Below are positions 8,848 through 17,108 of a stretch of DNA of 64,000 bases, one piece after another. The number at the start of each line of letters is the position of its first letter. The stretch's first letter is position 1. The DNA lies in contig JAUNDG010000008.1 in the NCBI GenBank assembly GCA_030526195.1, positions 52,151-116,150 of the forward strand. The letters run 5' to 3'. Source of the stretch: Lachnospiraceae bacterium (lineage in GTDB: Bacteria; Bacillota; Clostridia; Lachnospirales; Lachnospiraceae). Position numbers and translations under genes: made by a program. Below the pieces are notes generated by a model. That model searched no databases, was not told where the DNA came from, and saw only the letters and a list, made by a program, of their open reading frames with translations.

Positions 8848-10114
8848 TCGTTCCAATGGTCTTCGCGGCACCATGACGGTGCCGGGAGACAAATCCATTT
8901 CCCACCGCTCTGTTATGTTCGGGGCTCTGGCTGAAGGCACCACCCGTGTCCGGCATTTCCTGTCCGGCGCCGACTGCCTCTCCACCATCGACTGCATGAG
9001 TCGCATGGGCATTTCCGTTGAAAAAGATAATGAAGAGCTGCTGATCCACGGCAAGGGCCTTCACGGCCTGACAGCCCCGACAGAGACACTGGATGCCGGC
9101 AACAGCGGCACCACCACAAGACTCCTGTCCGGTATTCTGGCCGGCCAGCGTTTCTCTTCCCGCATCACCGGGGACAGTTCTCTGACGAGTCGCCCCATGA
9201 AGCGCATCATGGAGCCCCTGACGCAGATGGGCGCCCGGATTCGTTCCGAACAAGGCAACGGCTGCGCCCCGCTCATTATTGACGGCGCCCCCCTTCAGGG
9301 CATCACCTACCATACGCCGGTGGCTTCTGCTCAGGTCAAGTCCTGTATCCTGCTGGCCGGTCTTTACGCCGAAGGCCTCACCCGTGTCTACGAACCCGCC
9401 TTATCACGGGATCATACAGAGCGCATGCTGCGAGCCTTTGGGGCGGATGTGGCCACAGATGCCGACGGTTCCATCGTCCTGACACCGGGCCGAAAGCTCA
9501 CAGGCCAGGCCGTGGAAGTGCCGGGGGATATCTCCTCCGCAGCATATTTCCTTGCCGCCGGTCTTCTCGTACCGAACTCTGAGATCATTTTAGAAAATGT
9601 GGGACTTAACCCAACCCGGGACGGTATGATCTGTGTCATTGAGAAAATGGGTGGTCAGATGACCTTCCTGAAGCGCTATCACGAAGACACTGAGCCTGCC
9701 GCTGATATCCTGGTGCGGCCCTCACAGCTTCACGGCACCGTTATCGAAGGGGCTATCATCCCGACGCTCATTGACGAGCTGCCCATCATTGCCGTTATGG
9801 CCGCTTTCGCCGAAGGCGAGACCATCATCAAAGATGCCGCCGAGCTGAAGGTTAAAGAAACCGACCGTCTGGCGCTCATCACCGAGAATCTTACCCGCAT
9901 GGGGGCGGATATCACCGCCACCGATGACGGCATGATCATCCGGGGCGGCCGACCGCTTCACGGCGCCGCTATTGAGGTCCAGGGCGATCACCGCATGGCC
10001 ATGGCCTTCGCCATTGCCGGTCTTCTCACAGGCGATATGGAGATTGCCGATGCCGCCTGCGTCAGCGTCTCCTACCCCACTTTCTTCGAAACATTAAAAA
10101 ACCTGAGTCGATGA
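8837..10114 (+). CDS. aroA: 3-phosphoshikimate 1-carboxyvinyltransferase (EPSP synthase)
   Basis: Condenses shikimate-3-phosphate with phosphoenolpyruvate to 5-enolpyruvylshikimate-3-phosphate. At 425 residues it is the usual length. Motifs: PGDKSISHRSVMFGALAEG near residue 17, LDAGNSGTTTRLLSGILAG near residue 88, DELPIIAVMAAFAEGE, and KVKETDRLALI. The ATG lies inside the last codons of tyrA, so translation is probably coupled; no separate strong ribosome site is seen. Its TGA stop codon lies in the terminator hairpin. Confidence 0.95.
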   Translation: MKVDRSNGLRGTMTVPGDKSISHRSVMFGALAEGTTRVRHFLSGADCLSTIDCMSRMGISVEKDNEELLIHGKGLHGLTAPTETLDAGNSGTTTRLLSGILAGQRFSSRITGDSSLTSRPMKRIMEPLTQMGARIRSEQGNGCAPLIIDGAPLQGITYHTPVASAQVKSCILLAGLYAEGLTRVYEPALSRDHTERMLRAFGADVATDADGSIVLTPGRKLTGQAVEVPGDISSAAYFLAAGLLVPNSEIILENVGLNPTRDGMICVIEKMGGQMTFLKRYHEDTEPAADILVRPSQLHGTVIEGAIIPTLIDELPIIAVMAAFAEGETIIKDAAELKVKETDRLALITENLTRMGADITATDDGMIIRGGRPLHGAAIEVQGDHRMAMAFAIAGLLTGDMEIADAACVSVSYPTFFETLKNLSR

Positions 10115-10127
10115 CTCAGGTTTTTTT
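10099..10127 (+). terminator. Terminator overlapping the aroA stop codon
   Basis: Stem AAACCTGAGTC / GACTCAGGTTT with a three-base loop, then Ts. The TGA stop (10112-10114) sits at the loop/stem junction, so the 3' end of aroA is also the terminator. Confidence 0.9.
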
Positions 10128-10130
10128 GCA

Positions 10131-10163
10131 CAAAAAAAACAGGCAGCGAGCTGCCTGTTTTTT
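10131..10163 (-). terminator. Terminator of the xdh operon
   Basis: Stem ACAGGCAGC / GCTGCCTGT with a two-base apex; A/T runs on both sides mean it may work for both converging transcripts. Confidence 0.85.
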
Positions 10164-10183
10164 GAATAATGTGAATTGTCTGA

Positions 10184-10786
10184 TTATCTGGAATAACGCG
10201 GTTCCTTGATGCAGGCTGTTTCGCCTGTCAGACGGTTGTACGGACCCACATCCGGTGTGGAGTGGAAATCTTCGTTCGGCTGGAGATCTTCCGGCATTTC
10301 AAGACCCTGACGTTTGTACATGGTCTTCTTAACAGCTCTTAAGATGTTCTCATAGCCTGTGCAGCGGCACAGATGGCCGGACAGAAGTTTACGCAGCTCA
10401 TCGTCTGTGTAAATCTTGTTTCTTTCCAGAATTTCTTCGGCTGTCATGATGAAGCCCGGGCTGCAGAAGCCGCACTGAATGGCTGTTTCATCAATGAAGG
10501 CCTGCTGGATGTCGGACAGTTCACCGTTCGGGCCTTCCAGACCTTCCAGTGTGCGGATATCCTTGCCTTCTGCCCATACGGCCAGATAAATGCAGGAGTT
10601 GAAGCATTCGCCGTTAATGATCACATTGCAGGCGCCGCATTCGCCGACTTCACACCCTTTTTTGACAGATGTGAGTTCATATTCGTTTCTCAGCATGTCT
10701 GTCAGAGACGCTCTGACATCAACCATGGCTGACCGTTCTTTACCGTTGATCGTGCAGGTTACTAATTTATACTGGCGCTGACCCAT
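10184..10786 (-). CDS. xdhC: Xanthine dehydrogenase-type 2Fe-2S subunit
   Basis: Iron-sulfur subunit of a molybdenum hydroxylase; passes electrons from the Mo centre to FAD. Two [2Fe-2S] sites are visible: a plant-type ferredoxin fold with GCEVGECGACNV plus a later Cys, and the helical domain with CGFCSPGF and HLCRCTGYENIL. At 200 residues it has a C-terminal extension of about 40 residues compared with typical 160-residue subunits. Its ATG shares one base with the stop of the upstream FAD subunit (TGATG), so the two are translationally coupled. The symbol follows E. coli usage. Confidence 0.9.
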   Translation of the reverse strand: MGQRQYKLVTCTINGKERSAMVDVRASLTDMLRNEYELTSVKKGCEVGECGACNVIINGECFNSCIYLAVWAEGKDIRTLEGLEGPNGELSDIQQAFIDETAIQCGFCSPGFIMTAEEILERNKIYTDDELRKLLSGHLCRCTGYENILRAVKKTMYKRQGLEMPEDLQPNEDFHSTPDVGPYNRLTGETACIKEPRYSR

Positions 10787-11667
10787 CAGATGTCACCTCC
10801 TGCTCTCTTGATCGCTTCGATTGTTGCTCTTTCCGCCATCGTCTTGCAAAGGTGGAGACGGAATTCCTTTGAGGCTCTCCAGCTGTCACGAGGCTTCACA
10901 TCCTCAAGAACCTTTTCGCTGACAAGCTTCACGGTATCCATAGAAACCGGCTGGCCCTTACCGGCAGCTTCCGCTGTCACCGCACGAAGCGGCACCGGGC
11001 CGGCAACACCGTAACCGATACGGATGTCCAGGATGGTCTTTTTATCATCGGACAGCTTCACGTTGACGGAGCAGCCTGTTGTGGCGATTTCCATGGCATT
11101 TCTCATGCCGTATTTGATGTAGTTGCCGTAGTAGCCTTCATAAGCTGCCTTCGGGATCATGATGGCTGTCTGCACTTCGTTGTGAGCCAGATCAACTTTG
11201 CCCGGGCCAAGGTAGAATTCCTTGATCGGCAGTGTACGGACACCGTTCGGACCTGTGACTTCAACGATGGCATCCAGCGCGTGCAGTGTGGATGAGGAGT
11301 CAGCTGATGTCACACCGTTGCAGGTGTTGCCGCCGATGGTACCGATGCAGCGTACCTGCGGGGAACCGACAGTGGAAACAGCTTCACCCAGAACCGGGAT
11401 ATATTTCTGAACAATAGGATCCTCGGCAATGTGATAGAAGGATGTCAGAGAGCCGATACGGATGGTGCCGTCCTCCAACATGGAGACGCCTCTCATATCA
11501 TCGATCATATAAATGGACACAAGTTCTTTACCGGCGCGTCTGCCGCCGCGGATCTGAACCAGAACGTCGGAACCGCCGGCGATGATCTGTGCTTCCGGAT
11601 GCTCGGTCAGAAGACGAATGGCATCCTCGACGCTCTCAGCTTCATAAAGCGCTTTAATATCATACAT
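10786..11667 (-). CDS. xdhB: Xanthine dehydrogenase-type FAD-binding subunit
   Basis: FAD subunit of the molybdenum hydroxylase. It shows the family's FAD-binding segments AQIIAGGSDVLVQIRGG near residue 26 and TIGGNTCNGVTSADSS near residue 110, followed by the CO-dehydrogenase-flavoprotein-like C-terminal domain. At 293 residues it is normal length. AAAGGAG lies nine bases ahead of the ATG. It sits between the Mo subunit gene (17 bases upstream) and the Fe-S subunit gene (one-base overlap), making a three-gene operon. Confidence 0.9.
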   Translation of the reverse strand: MYDIKALYEAESVEDAIRLLTEHPEAQIIAGGSDVLVQIRGGRRAGKELVSIYMIDDMRGVSMLEDGTIRIGSLTSFYHIAEDPIVQKYIPVLGEAVSTVGSPQVRCIGTIGGNTCNGVTSADSSSTLHALDAIVEVTGPNGVRTLPIKEFYLGPGKVDLAHNEVQTAIMIPKAAYEGYYGNYIKYGMRNAMEIATTGCSVNVKLSDDKKTILDIRIGYGVAGPVPLRAVTAEAAGKGQPVSMDTVKLVSEKVLEDVKPRDSWRASKEFRLHLCKTMAERATIEAIKRAGGDI

Positions 11668-11684
11668 AACGCCATTCTCCTTTC

Positions 11685-13967
11685 TTAAATGAGATTTTCT
11701 TCTTTAAACCGCTTGAACAGAAGGTGCGGTCTCATCGGCAATTCATTGCAGGCAACGTCTGTGGCATTCAGAATGGCGTTGCGGATCGCCGGAGCCACCG
11801 GGTTAACCGGCGGTTCGCCCAGGCCCTTGGTGCCGTAGGCTGATGTGGGTTCGGCGTTCTCGATGAACTGTGCTTCCAGATGCGGATGATCCATAAATGT
11901 GGACAGCTTGTAGTCAAGCAGGTTGTCGTTCAGCAGACGGCCTGTCTTTTCATCATAAAGCAGAACCTCTGACAGAGCGAAACCGATACCCATACTCATA
12001 CCGCCGTGAACCTGTGCACGGGCCAGAGCCGGGTTGATCAGAGTACCGACGTCATGGACATTGGTGATGTTGACCAGCTTGCACTTGCACATCTTAAGAT
12101 CCACTTCAACTTCAGCGATGCAGCAGCCAAAGCTGTAAGCATTGCTTCTGATGGATGTGGTAGTCTCAATGTGAAGATGTTCACTGTCATCCTTATCATA
12201 CAGGGACAGCAGAGACAGTTCCTGCATAGTCATCAGAACGCGGCCGTCTGTCACTCTGACGATCTTGCCGTCTTCAATATCCATCAGATACGGCTGGATC
12301 TTGGTGAACTTGAAGGCACGTTCCAGAATCTTTTTCTTAAAGGCCTCAGCGGCGGTACGGATACCCATACCGGCTGTATAGGTCTGACGGGAAGCGTAAG
12401 CACCTGTACCGAAGGGGCAGACATCCGTATCCTGGTTGCTGACCACATTGACCATGTGGAGCGGGAAGCCCAGGGTTTCGGCTGCCATCTGTGTATAGGC
12501 CGTATCGGCACCCTGGCCGATTTCTGTTTCACCGACCTGAACCTGAACAGAACCGTCCTGATTCATGACCATACGGCAGGATGATGTTTCCGGAGAGATC
12601 GGATATGTCGCTGTGTTGTACCAGGACAGCGCAATACCGATACCACGGCGGATATCACCGGTCTGGTTCTTGTAGGCTTCAACCTTGTTCTTATAATCGG
12701 TCACTTCAATGGCTCTGTCGAGACACTGATTGTAAGTATCGAAATACTGTTCGTTCTTGGAGAACGGTTCATAGAAGCCCACCGGCATGCTGAATTTACG
12801 TCTGTATTCCAGCGGATCCAGACCCAGCTTGCGGCAGATATCTTCACAATGGCATTCCTGGGCGAACATAGCCTGCGGAATACCGTAACCTCTCATGGCA
12901 CCGGCCACACCTGTATTGGTGTAAACAGTATAAGCATCAGCTTCTACATTATCGCAGGGATAAAGCTGAGTGATGACGCCCATGCCCTTGGCGGCAATAC
13001 CATGACCATGAGAACCGTAAGCCCCCTGATTAGACCAGCATTCGAATTTTCTGGCCACCGGTGTGCCGTCCGGACGCAGATAAGATTTGATATGGGTCCG
13101 GATACCGTGACGGACACGGCAGTTGGTGAAGGTTTCTTCACGAGTACATTCCAGCTTAACGCAATGGCCACCCACCTGTGTTGTCAGCCAGGCGCACAGC
13201 GGTTCGTAAAGAGCATCCTGCTTATCACCGAAGCCACCGCCGATGTACGGCTTGATCACACGGATCTTGCCCCAGTCCATGCTGAGGGCCTGACCGATGA
13301 TACGACGGACAATGTGCGGGATCTGAGTGGAAGCCACAACCACGATACGGCCGTTTTCCATGTAAGCATAGCACAGGAAATTTTCAATGTGACAATGCTG
13401 GACCTTCGGTGTTTCATACCAGCCGTCAACACAGATAAGACCAGGTTCCTTAATGGCCTCTTCAACATTACCCTTACGGATATCGGTATGGGCGATACAG
13501 TTGTTCGGTGCCCGGTCGTGAAGAACCGGAGCCCCCTCTTCCATCGCTTTCTGGGCATCCAGAACGAACGGCAGCTCTTCGTATTCGACTTTGACCTTTC
13601 TCATGGCCTGAACAGCTGACACTTCGTCTTCAGCCACAACCACGGCCACTTCATCACCGTAATAACGGACATGACGATTCAGCAGATGGCGGTCAGCGAT
13701 ATCCTGATGAGACGGGTCATTGGAATAGGGATGACCGGCTGTGGGGAAATCAACTTCCGGCGCATCAAAGCATGTCAGGATCTTGACAACCCCCGGCACC
13801 TTTTCAGCCTCGGAGGTATCGATTGATTTAACAAAACCATGGGTAATCGTGGAATGAACGATTTTAGCGATATAGGCCTTGCGGCTGCAAAGATCGTCCG
13901 TGTACTTTGTTCTGCCCGTCGCCTTATCATAGGCGTCTACACGGGGAACACTTTTACCGATCAGCAT
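11685..13967 (-). CDS. xdhA: Xanthine dehydrogenase-type molybdopterin-binding subunit
   Basis: Catalytic subunit that hydroxylates purines or related heterocycles. The 760-residue protein has the small N-terminal (hammerhead) domain, then Mo-cofactor motifs GGGFGDKQ near residue 245, AMRGYGIPQAMF near residue 360, and GLGEPPVNPVAP near residue 728, which carries the catalytic Glu. The Arg of AMRGYG matches the substrate-positioning Arg of xanthine dehydrogenases that aldehyde oxidases lack, which favours a purine substrate. GGGAGGA precedes the ATG. No purine transporter, deaminase or cofactor-insertion gene is nearby, so the true substrate is uncertain. Confidence 0.9.
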   Translation of the reverse strand: MLIGKSVPRVDAYDKATGRTKYTDDLCSRKAYIAKIVHSTITHGFVKSIDTSEAEKVPGVVKILTCFDAPEVDFPTAGHPYSNDPSHQDIADRHLLNRHVRYYGDEVAVVVAEDEVSAVQAMRKVKVEYEELPFVLDAQKAMEEGAPVLHDRAPNNCIAHTDIRKGNVEEAIKEPGLICVDGWYETPKVQHCHIENFLCYAYMENGRIVVVASTQIPHIVRRIIGQALSMDWGKIRVIKPYIGGGFGDKQDALYEPLCAWLTTQVGGHCVKLECTREETFTNCRVRHGIRTHIKSYLRPDGTPVARKFECWSNQGAYGSHGHGIAAKGMGVITQLYPCDNVEADAYTVYTNTGVAGAMRGYGIPQAMFAQECHCEDICRKLGLDPLEYRRKFSMPVGFYEPFSKNEQYFDTYNQCLDRAIEVTDYKNKVEAYKNQTGDIRRGIGIALSWYNTATYPISPETSSCRMVMNQDGSVQVQVGETEIGQGADTAYTQMAAETLGFPLHMVNVVSNQDTDVCPFGTGAYASRQTYTAGMGIRTAAEAFKKKILERAFKFTKIQPYLMDIEDGKIVRVTDGRVLMTMQELSLLSLYDKDDSEHLHIETTTSIRSNAYSFGCCIAEVEVDLKMCKCKLVNITNVHDVGTLINPALARAQVHGGMSMGIGFALSEVLLYDEKTGRLLNDNLLDYKLSTFMDHPHLEAQFIENAEPTSAYGTKGLGEPPVNPVAPAIRNAILNATDVACNELPMRPHLLFKRFKEENLI

Positions 13968-14004
13968 GACAGTATCCTCCCAAAAATTGTATTAGTTTGT
14001 TAAA

Positions 14005-14033
14005 ATTGTAATAATGTTAGACCAGAGAGTCAA
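14005..14033 (-). promoter_or_regulatory. Promoter of the xdh operon
   Basis: TTGACT (14028-14033), 17-base spacer, TACAAT (14005-14010). An AT-rich half-site on the minus strand around the -10 box, TCTAACATTATTACAAT, recurs in inverted orientation upstream (TCTAATATTACAAT on the plus strand near 14078-14091), which could be a pair of regulator sites. Confidence 0.75.
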
Positions 14034-14236
14034 GTTTCGCAAAAATACCATTCGCCAAATTATGACTGTATAGATTATCTAATATTACAATTAAAAACAG
14101 CACTTGCTTTTGTCAGATTATATAAAAGATTTTGGTTAAAAGCAACTTTTTTGGATAAATTCATCTGTATTTATTTGAGTCCCCTATAGATCCTGTGGTT
14201 TTCGTCTGCACAAAAATCAATTATTCAGCCAACTTT

Positions 14237-14387
14237 GCATGCGGATTCACTTGGCTCATCGGGGCAGGAGGGAAACCACCTCCTGCCTTTATCCCTTCGG
14301 CATCACCTCGATTCCGCATAGCTCCATCTCGGTGATAGCCGTTCGCCAAATGAATCCGTTCATGCAAGCATGCGGATTCACTTGGCT
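14237..14387. repeat. Structured repeat element with three-way-junction folding potential
   Basis: Arm 14237-14255 (GCATGCGGATTCACTTGGC) is complementary to 14345-14365, with one two-base bulge. Between them lie two further hairpins: GGCAGGAGG / CCTCCTGCC (14263-14287) and GGCATCACC / GGTGATAGCC (14299-14340). A second direct copy of the first arm follows at 14369-14387 and could compete for the same partner. Pairing is slightly better on the minus strand, where a mismatch becomes G-U. It lies between the tRNA-Thr terminator and the xdh promoter. Function unknown; REP-like element or structured RNA are both possible. Confidence 0.5.
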
Positions 14388-14397
14388 CATCGGGATA

Positions 14398-14430
14398 ACA
14401 AAAAAACCCCGGAAGTTTTCACTTCCGGGG
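14398..14430 (-). terminator. Terminator of tRNA-Thr
   Basis: Stem CCCCGGAAGT / ACTTCCGGGG with loop TTTC, followed on the minus strand by seven Ts. Confidence 0.9.
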
Positions 14431-14434
14431 TACG

Positions 14435-14507
14435 AGCTGCTAACCAGACTCGAACTGGTGACCTCATCATTACCAATGATGTGCGCTACCACCTGTGCCA
14501 TAGCAGC
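14435..14507 (-). tRNA. tRNA-Thr(GGT)
   Basis: Seventy-three bases fold as a cloverleaf: acceptor GCTGCTA/TAGCAGC, anticodon stem CATCA/TGATG with loop TTGGTAA giving anticodon GGT, and T arm with GTTCGAG. CCA is not encoded. Confidence 0.95.
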
Positions 14508-14529
14508 CTGTGTTTTTCACACTTGATAA

Positions 14530-14558
14530 ATTATACATCATGTTTGGTGCTTTTGCAA
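14530..14558 (-). promoter_or_regulatory. Promoter of tRNA-Thr
   Basis: TTGCAA (14553-14558), 17-base spacer, TATAAT (14530-14535), about 22 bases upstream of the tRNA 5' end. Confidence 0.8.
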
Positions 14559-14595
14559 ACACTTTTTTAACATATATAGCAAGAATCTCCCCACC

Positions 14596-14681
14596 CTCAT
14601 TTGAAAAAGTAAATTCCACCCCCACCTCTCCCCAGGATGGAAGTTACTTGTTCTAAAGACGCAGGTGGCGTTTACTTTTTC
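14596..14681. repeat. Mobile-element-like terminal repeats
   Basis: The 32-base unit at 14596-14627 (core GAAAAAGTAAATTCCACC) is identical to 21223-21254. Two related units follow in opposite orientation: GGATGGAAGTTACTTGTTCT from about 14635 and AGGTGGCGTTTACTTTTTC at 14663-14681. Repeated end units of this style are seen at the ends of some insertion sequences (IS21-like is my guess). No transposase is present, so this would be a remnant. Confidence 0.5.
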
Positions 14682-14729
14682 CGAATGCTATGCCTATCGT
14701 CCCTGACTGAACCCGTTCTGCCCCGTCGT

Positions 14730-15983
14730 CTACTCTTCTTTCTTCCCGATCCGTCTGAGCCGCTCATCCGTCATCAACGCGCCTCTGGTGACCGCCTGTC
14801 GTCCGAAGTCCTTACGGATCTTATCCGTCATGGCATCCAGCTTCTTCATTTTCTCCCGTCTTGCTTCATCCGCCGGCGTTTCAAAAAGAGACATTTGGTG
14901 CATGTCCTCCTCATCAAGAGAAGACACGGTAATCCCCAGAAGGCGGATTGGTTTACGGCCGTCCCAGATTTCCCGTACCAGACCCACCGCCGTTTCAAAG
15001 ATCACATCCGTCATATCGGTGGGGTCGCTGAGTTTCTTTTGCCGGGCATGATTGGCAAAATCCGCCGTCCGCACCGTCACCGCCACTGTCCGGCCTTTCC
15101 GGCCGTCCCGGCGCATCCGCGAGCCCACAGAATCCGCCAGCGCCAGCATCACCGGCCGCAGCCGCTCATTGGCATTGGCGGCGGTGATGTTTTCCGCCAG
15201 AGTGGTGGAATTGCCGTAACTTTGCTCGTGTGAGGTCCGTTGCCCGACTTCACCCTCATCGAGGCCATTGGCTGCCCGATGAATGTAGGCACCCCCCTTC
15301 TGCCCCAGCCGACGGCACAGCACCTGTTCATCCGCCCTGGCCGCATCCCCGATGGTCATGATCTTCAAAGCCCTCAGAGCCTCCGCCGTGGACTCGCCCA
15401 CACCAAAAAGCTCGCCGATGGGCAGTGGCCACATTTTCGTCGGTACCTCCTCCGGAAATAATGTGTGCACCTTATCAGGTTTCTCAAAATCAGAGGCCAT
15501 TTTCGCCAGCAATTTATTAGAAGAAATGCCCACATTCACTGTAAACCCCAGCGTATCGCGAATCTCATTTTTTAAACGGGCCGCAAAGGCTGTCAGGTCT
15601 CCGTAAAGGTTTTCCGTGCCTGTAAAATCACAGAATGCCTCGTCCACCGATACCTGTTCCACCACGGGCGCGTATTTTTTCAAAATGGCGATGAAAGCCT
15701 CGGAGCAGCGTCGGTACACCTGAAAGTCCGGTGCTGTCAGTACAAGCTCCGGACACTTGCGCAGAGCCGCAGCTGTGGGCTCCCCGGTGACAACCCGGTA
15801 CTTTTTGGCGGGCACAGACTTGGCCAAAATGATGCCGTGGCGGCTCTTCGGATCGCCGGAAACCGCCGACGGGATCGTGCGTAAATCCACCGCATTGGGA
15901 TCCTTCAGCAATTTGTCCACCGCTGACCAGGATAAAAATGCCGAATTAACATCGACATGGAAGATGGTCCGTTTTATAATCAT
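14730..15983 (-). CDS. dinB: DNA polymerase IV, Y family
   Basis: Translesion DNA polymerase. The 417-residue protein has the Y-family first catalytic Asp in FHVDVNSAFLSW, the second acidic pair in VSVDEAFCDFTG near residue 110, the helix-hairpin-helix segment LFGVGESTAEALRAL near residue 190, and a C-terminal little-finger domain. There is no clear C-terminal beta-clamp-binding motif at the very end, though QMSLF near residue 366 resembles one. AAAGGGG precedes the ATG. The gene is divergent from galE with only 38 bases between the start codons, so its promoter must overlap the galE coding sequence. No LexA box was recognised. Confidence 0.93.
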   Translation of the reverse strand: MIIKRTIFHVDVNSAFLSWSAVDKLLKDPNAVDLRTIPSAVSGDPKSRHGIILAKSVPAKKYRVVTGEPTAAALRKCPELVLTAPDFQVYRRCSEAFIAILKKYAPVVEQVSVDEAFCDFTGTENLYGDLTAFAARLKNEIRDTLGFTVNVGISSNKLLAKMASDFEKPDKVHTLFPEEVPTKMWPLPIGELFGVGESTAEALRALKIMTIGDAARADEQVLCRRLGQKGGAYIHRAANGLDEGEVGQRTSHEQSYGNSTTLAENITAANANERLRPVMLALADSVGSRMRRDGRKGRTVAVTVRTADFANHARQKKLSDPTDMTDVIFETAVGLVREIWDGRKPIRLLGITVSSLDEEDMHQMSLFETPADEARREKMKKLDAMTDKIRKDFGRQAVTRGALMTDERLRRIGKKEE

Positions 15984-16021
15984 GGTAATAACCCCTTTAA
16001 TTAAAGAAAGGACTGATGATT

Positions 16022-17038
16022 ATGGCTATTCTTGTAACCGGTGGCTGCGGGTTTATCGGCAGCCATACCTGTGTGGAGCTTCTGAATGCCGGCTATGATG
16101 TGGTCATCTGCGACGACCTCTCCAATTCAAAGGCCGTCGTTGTGGACCGGATCCAGGCGATCACCGGCAAGCGCCCCGCCTTTTACAACATTGATATCAA
16201 GGATAAAGATGCGTTAACCTATGTCTTCGATATTGAAATGATCGAAGCCGTCATCCATTTCGCCGGTTTTAAGGCCGTGGGCGAATCTGTGGTCAAGCCC
16301 ATCGAATACTATCAGAACAATCTCATCGGTACCCTGACCCTGGTGGATGTGATGCGGGAGCACGACTGCAAAAAGCTGGTCTTCTCCTCCTCCGCCACGG
16401 TTTACGGCGATCCCGCCTTCGTGCCCATTACGGAAAGTTGCCCGTTAGGCGAGACCACCAATCCCTACGGCACCACCAAAGCCTGGCAGGAACGCATTTT
16501 CAAAGACATTTATTTTGCTGACAACAGTTGGCAGATCGTGTTGCTGCGCTATTTCAATCCCATCGGTGCCCACGAAAGCGGGCTCATCGGTGAGGATCCC
16601 AAGGGCATTCCCAACAACCTGGTGCCCTACGTGGCCCAGACAGCCCTCGGCATCCGGGAATGTCTCCACATTTTCGGAAATGATTATCCCACGCCGGACG
16701 GCACATGCATCCGGGATTACATCCACGTGGTGGACCTGGCCATCGGTCACATCAAAGCCATCGAGGCCATGGACCGTCTCAACGGCATCAGCATTTTCAA
16801 CCTGGGCACCGGCAAGGGCTCTTCCGTGCTTGATGTGGTGAATGCCTACTCAAAGGCCTGCGGCAAGGACATCCCTTATGTATTCGATGCCCGTCGCCCC
16901 GGGGACGTGACCACCTGCTATGCCGATCCCAGCCTGGCCGCCGAGATCCTGGGCTGGAAAGCCGAACGCACCCTCGAGCAGATGTGCGCCGACTCCTTCC
17001 GCTGGCAGTCCATGAATCCCACCGGCTATCCGGATTAA
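16022..17038 (+). CDS. galE: UDP-glucose 4-epimerase
   Basis: Interconverts UDP-glucose and UDP-galactose (NAD-dependent SDR family), for galactose use and surface polysaccharide. The 338-residue protein starts with the Rossmann loop VTGGCGFIGSHTCVELL and has the catalytic Tyr-x3-Lys as YGTTK near residue 148, with upstream Ser in FSSSATVYGD. The ATG at 16022 is preferred over 16016 because GAAAGGA lies nine bases before it but only three before the other. No other Leloir gene is adjacent. A terminator follows. Confidence 0.94.
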   Translation: MAILVTGGCGFIGSHTCVELLNAGYDVVICDDLSNSKAVVVDRIQAITGKRPAFYNIDIKDKDALTYVFDIEMIEAVIHFAGFKAVGESVVKPIEYYQNNLIGTLTLVDVMREHDCKKLVFSSSATVYGDPAFVPITESCPLGETTNPYGTTKAWQERIFKDIYFADNSWQIVLLRYFNPIGAHESGLIGEDPKGIPNNLVPYVAQTALGIRECLHIFGNDYPTPDGTCIRDYIHVVDLAIGHIKAIEAMDRLNGISIFNLGTGKGSSVLDVVNAYSKACGKDIPYVFDARRPGDVTTCYADPSLAAEILGWKAERTLEQMCADSFRWQSMNPTGYPD

Positions 17039-17057
17039 TGTTAAAACGATTATAACA

Positions 17058-17096
17058 CGACCGGGTACGGCAAATGCCGACCCGGTCGATTTTTTC
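17058..17096 (+). terminator. Terminator of galE
   Basis: Stem CGACCGGGT / ACCCGGTCG continued by CGGC/GCCG around loop AAAT, then TTTTTT. Confidence 0.88.
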
Positions 17097-17108
17097 ATAT
17101 GATTATAT

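Noticed and set aside
7609-9054. A 481-codon minus-strand open frame opposite tyrA-aroA
   Set aside because: tyrA and aroA are unmistakable on the plus strand; the antisense frame has no ribosome site or motifs.
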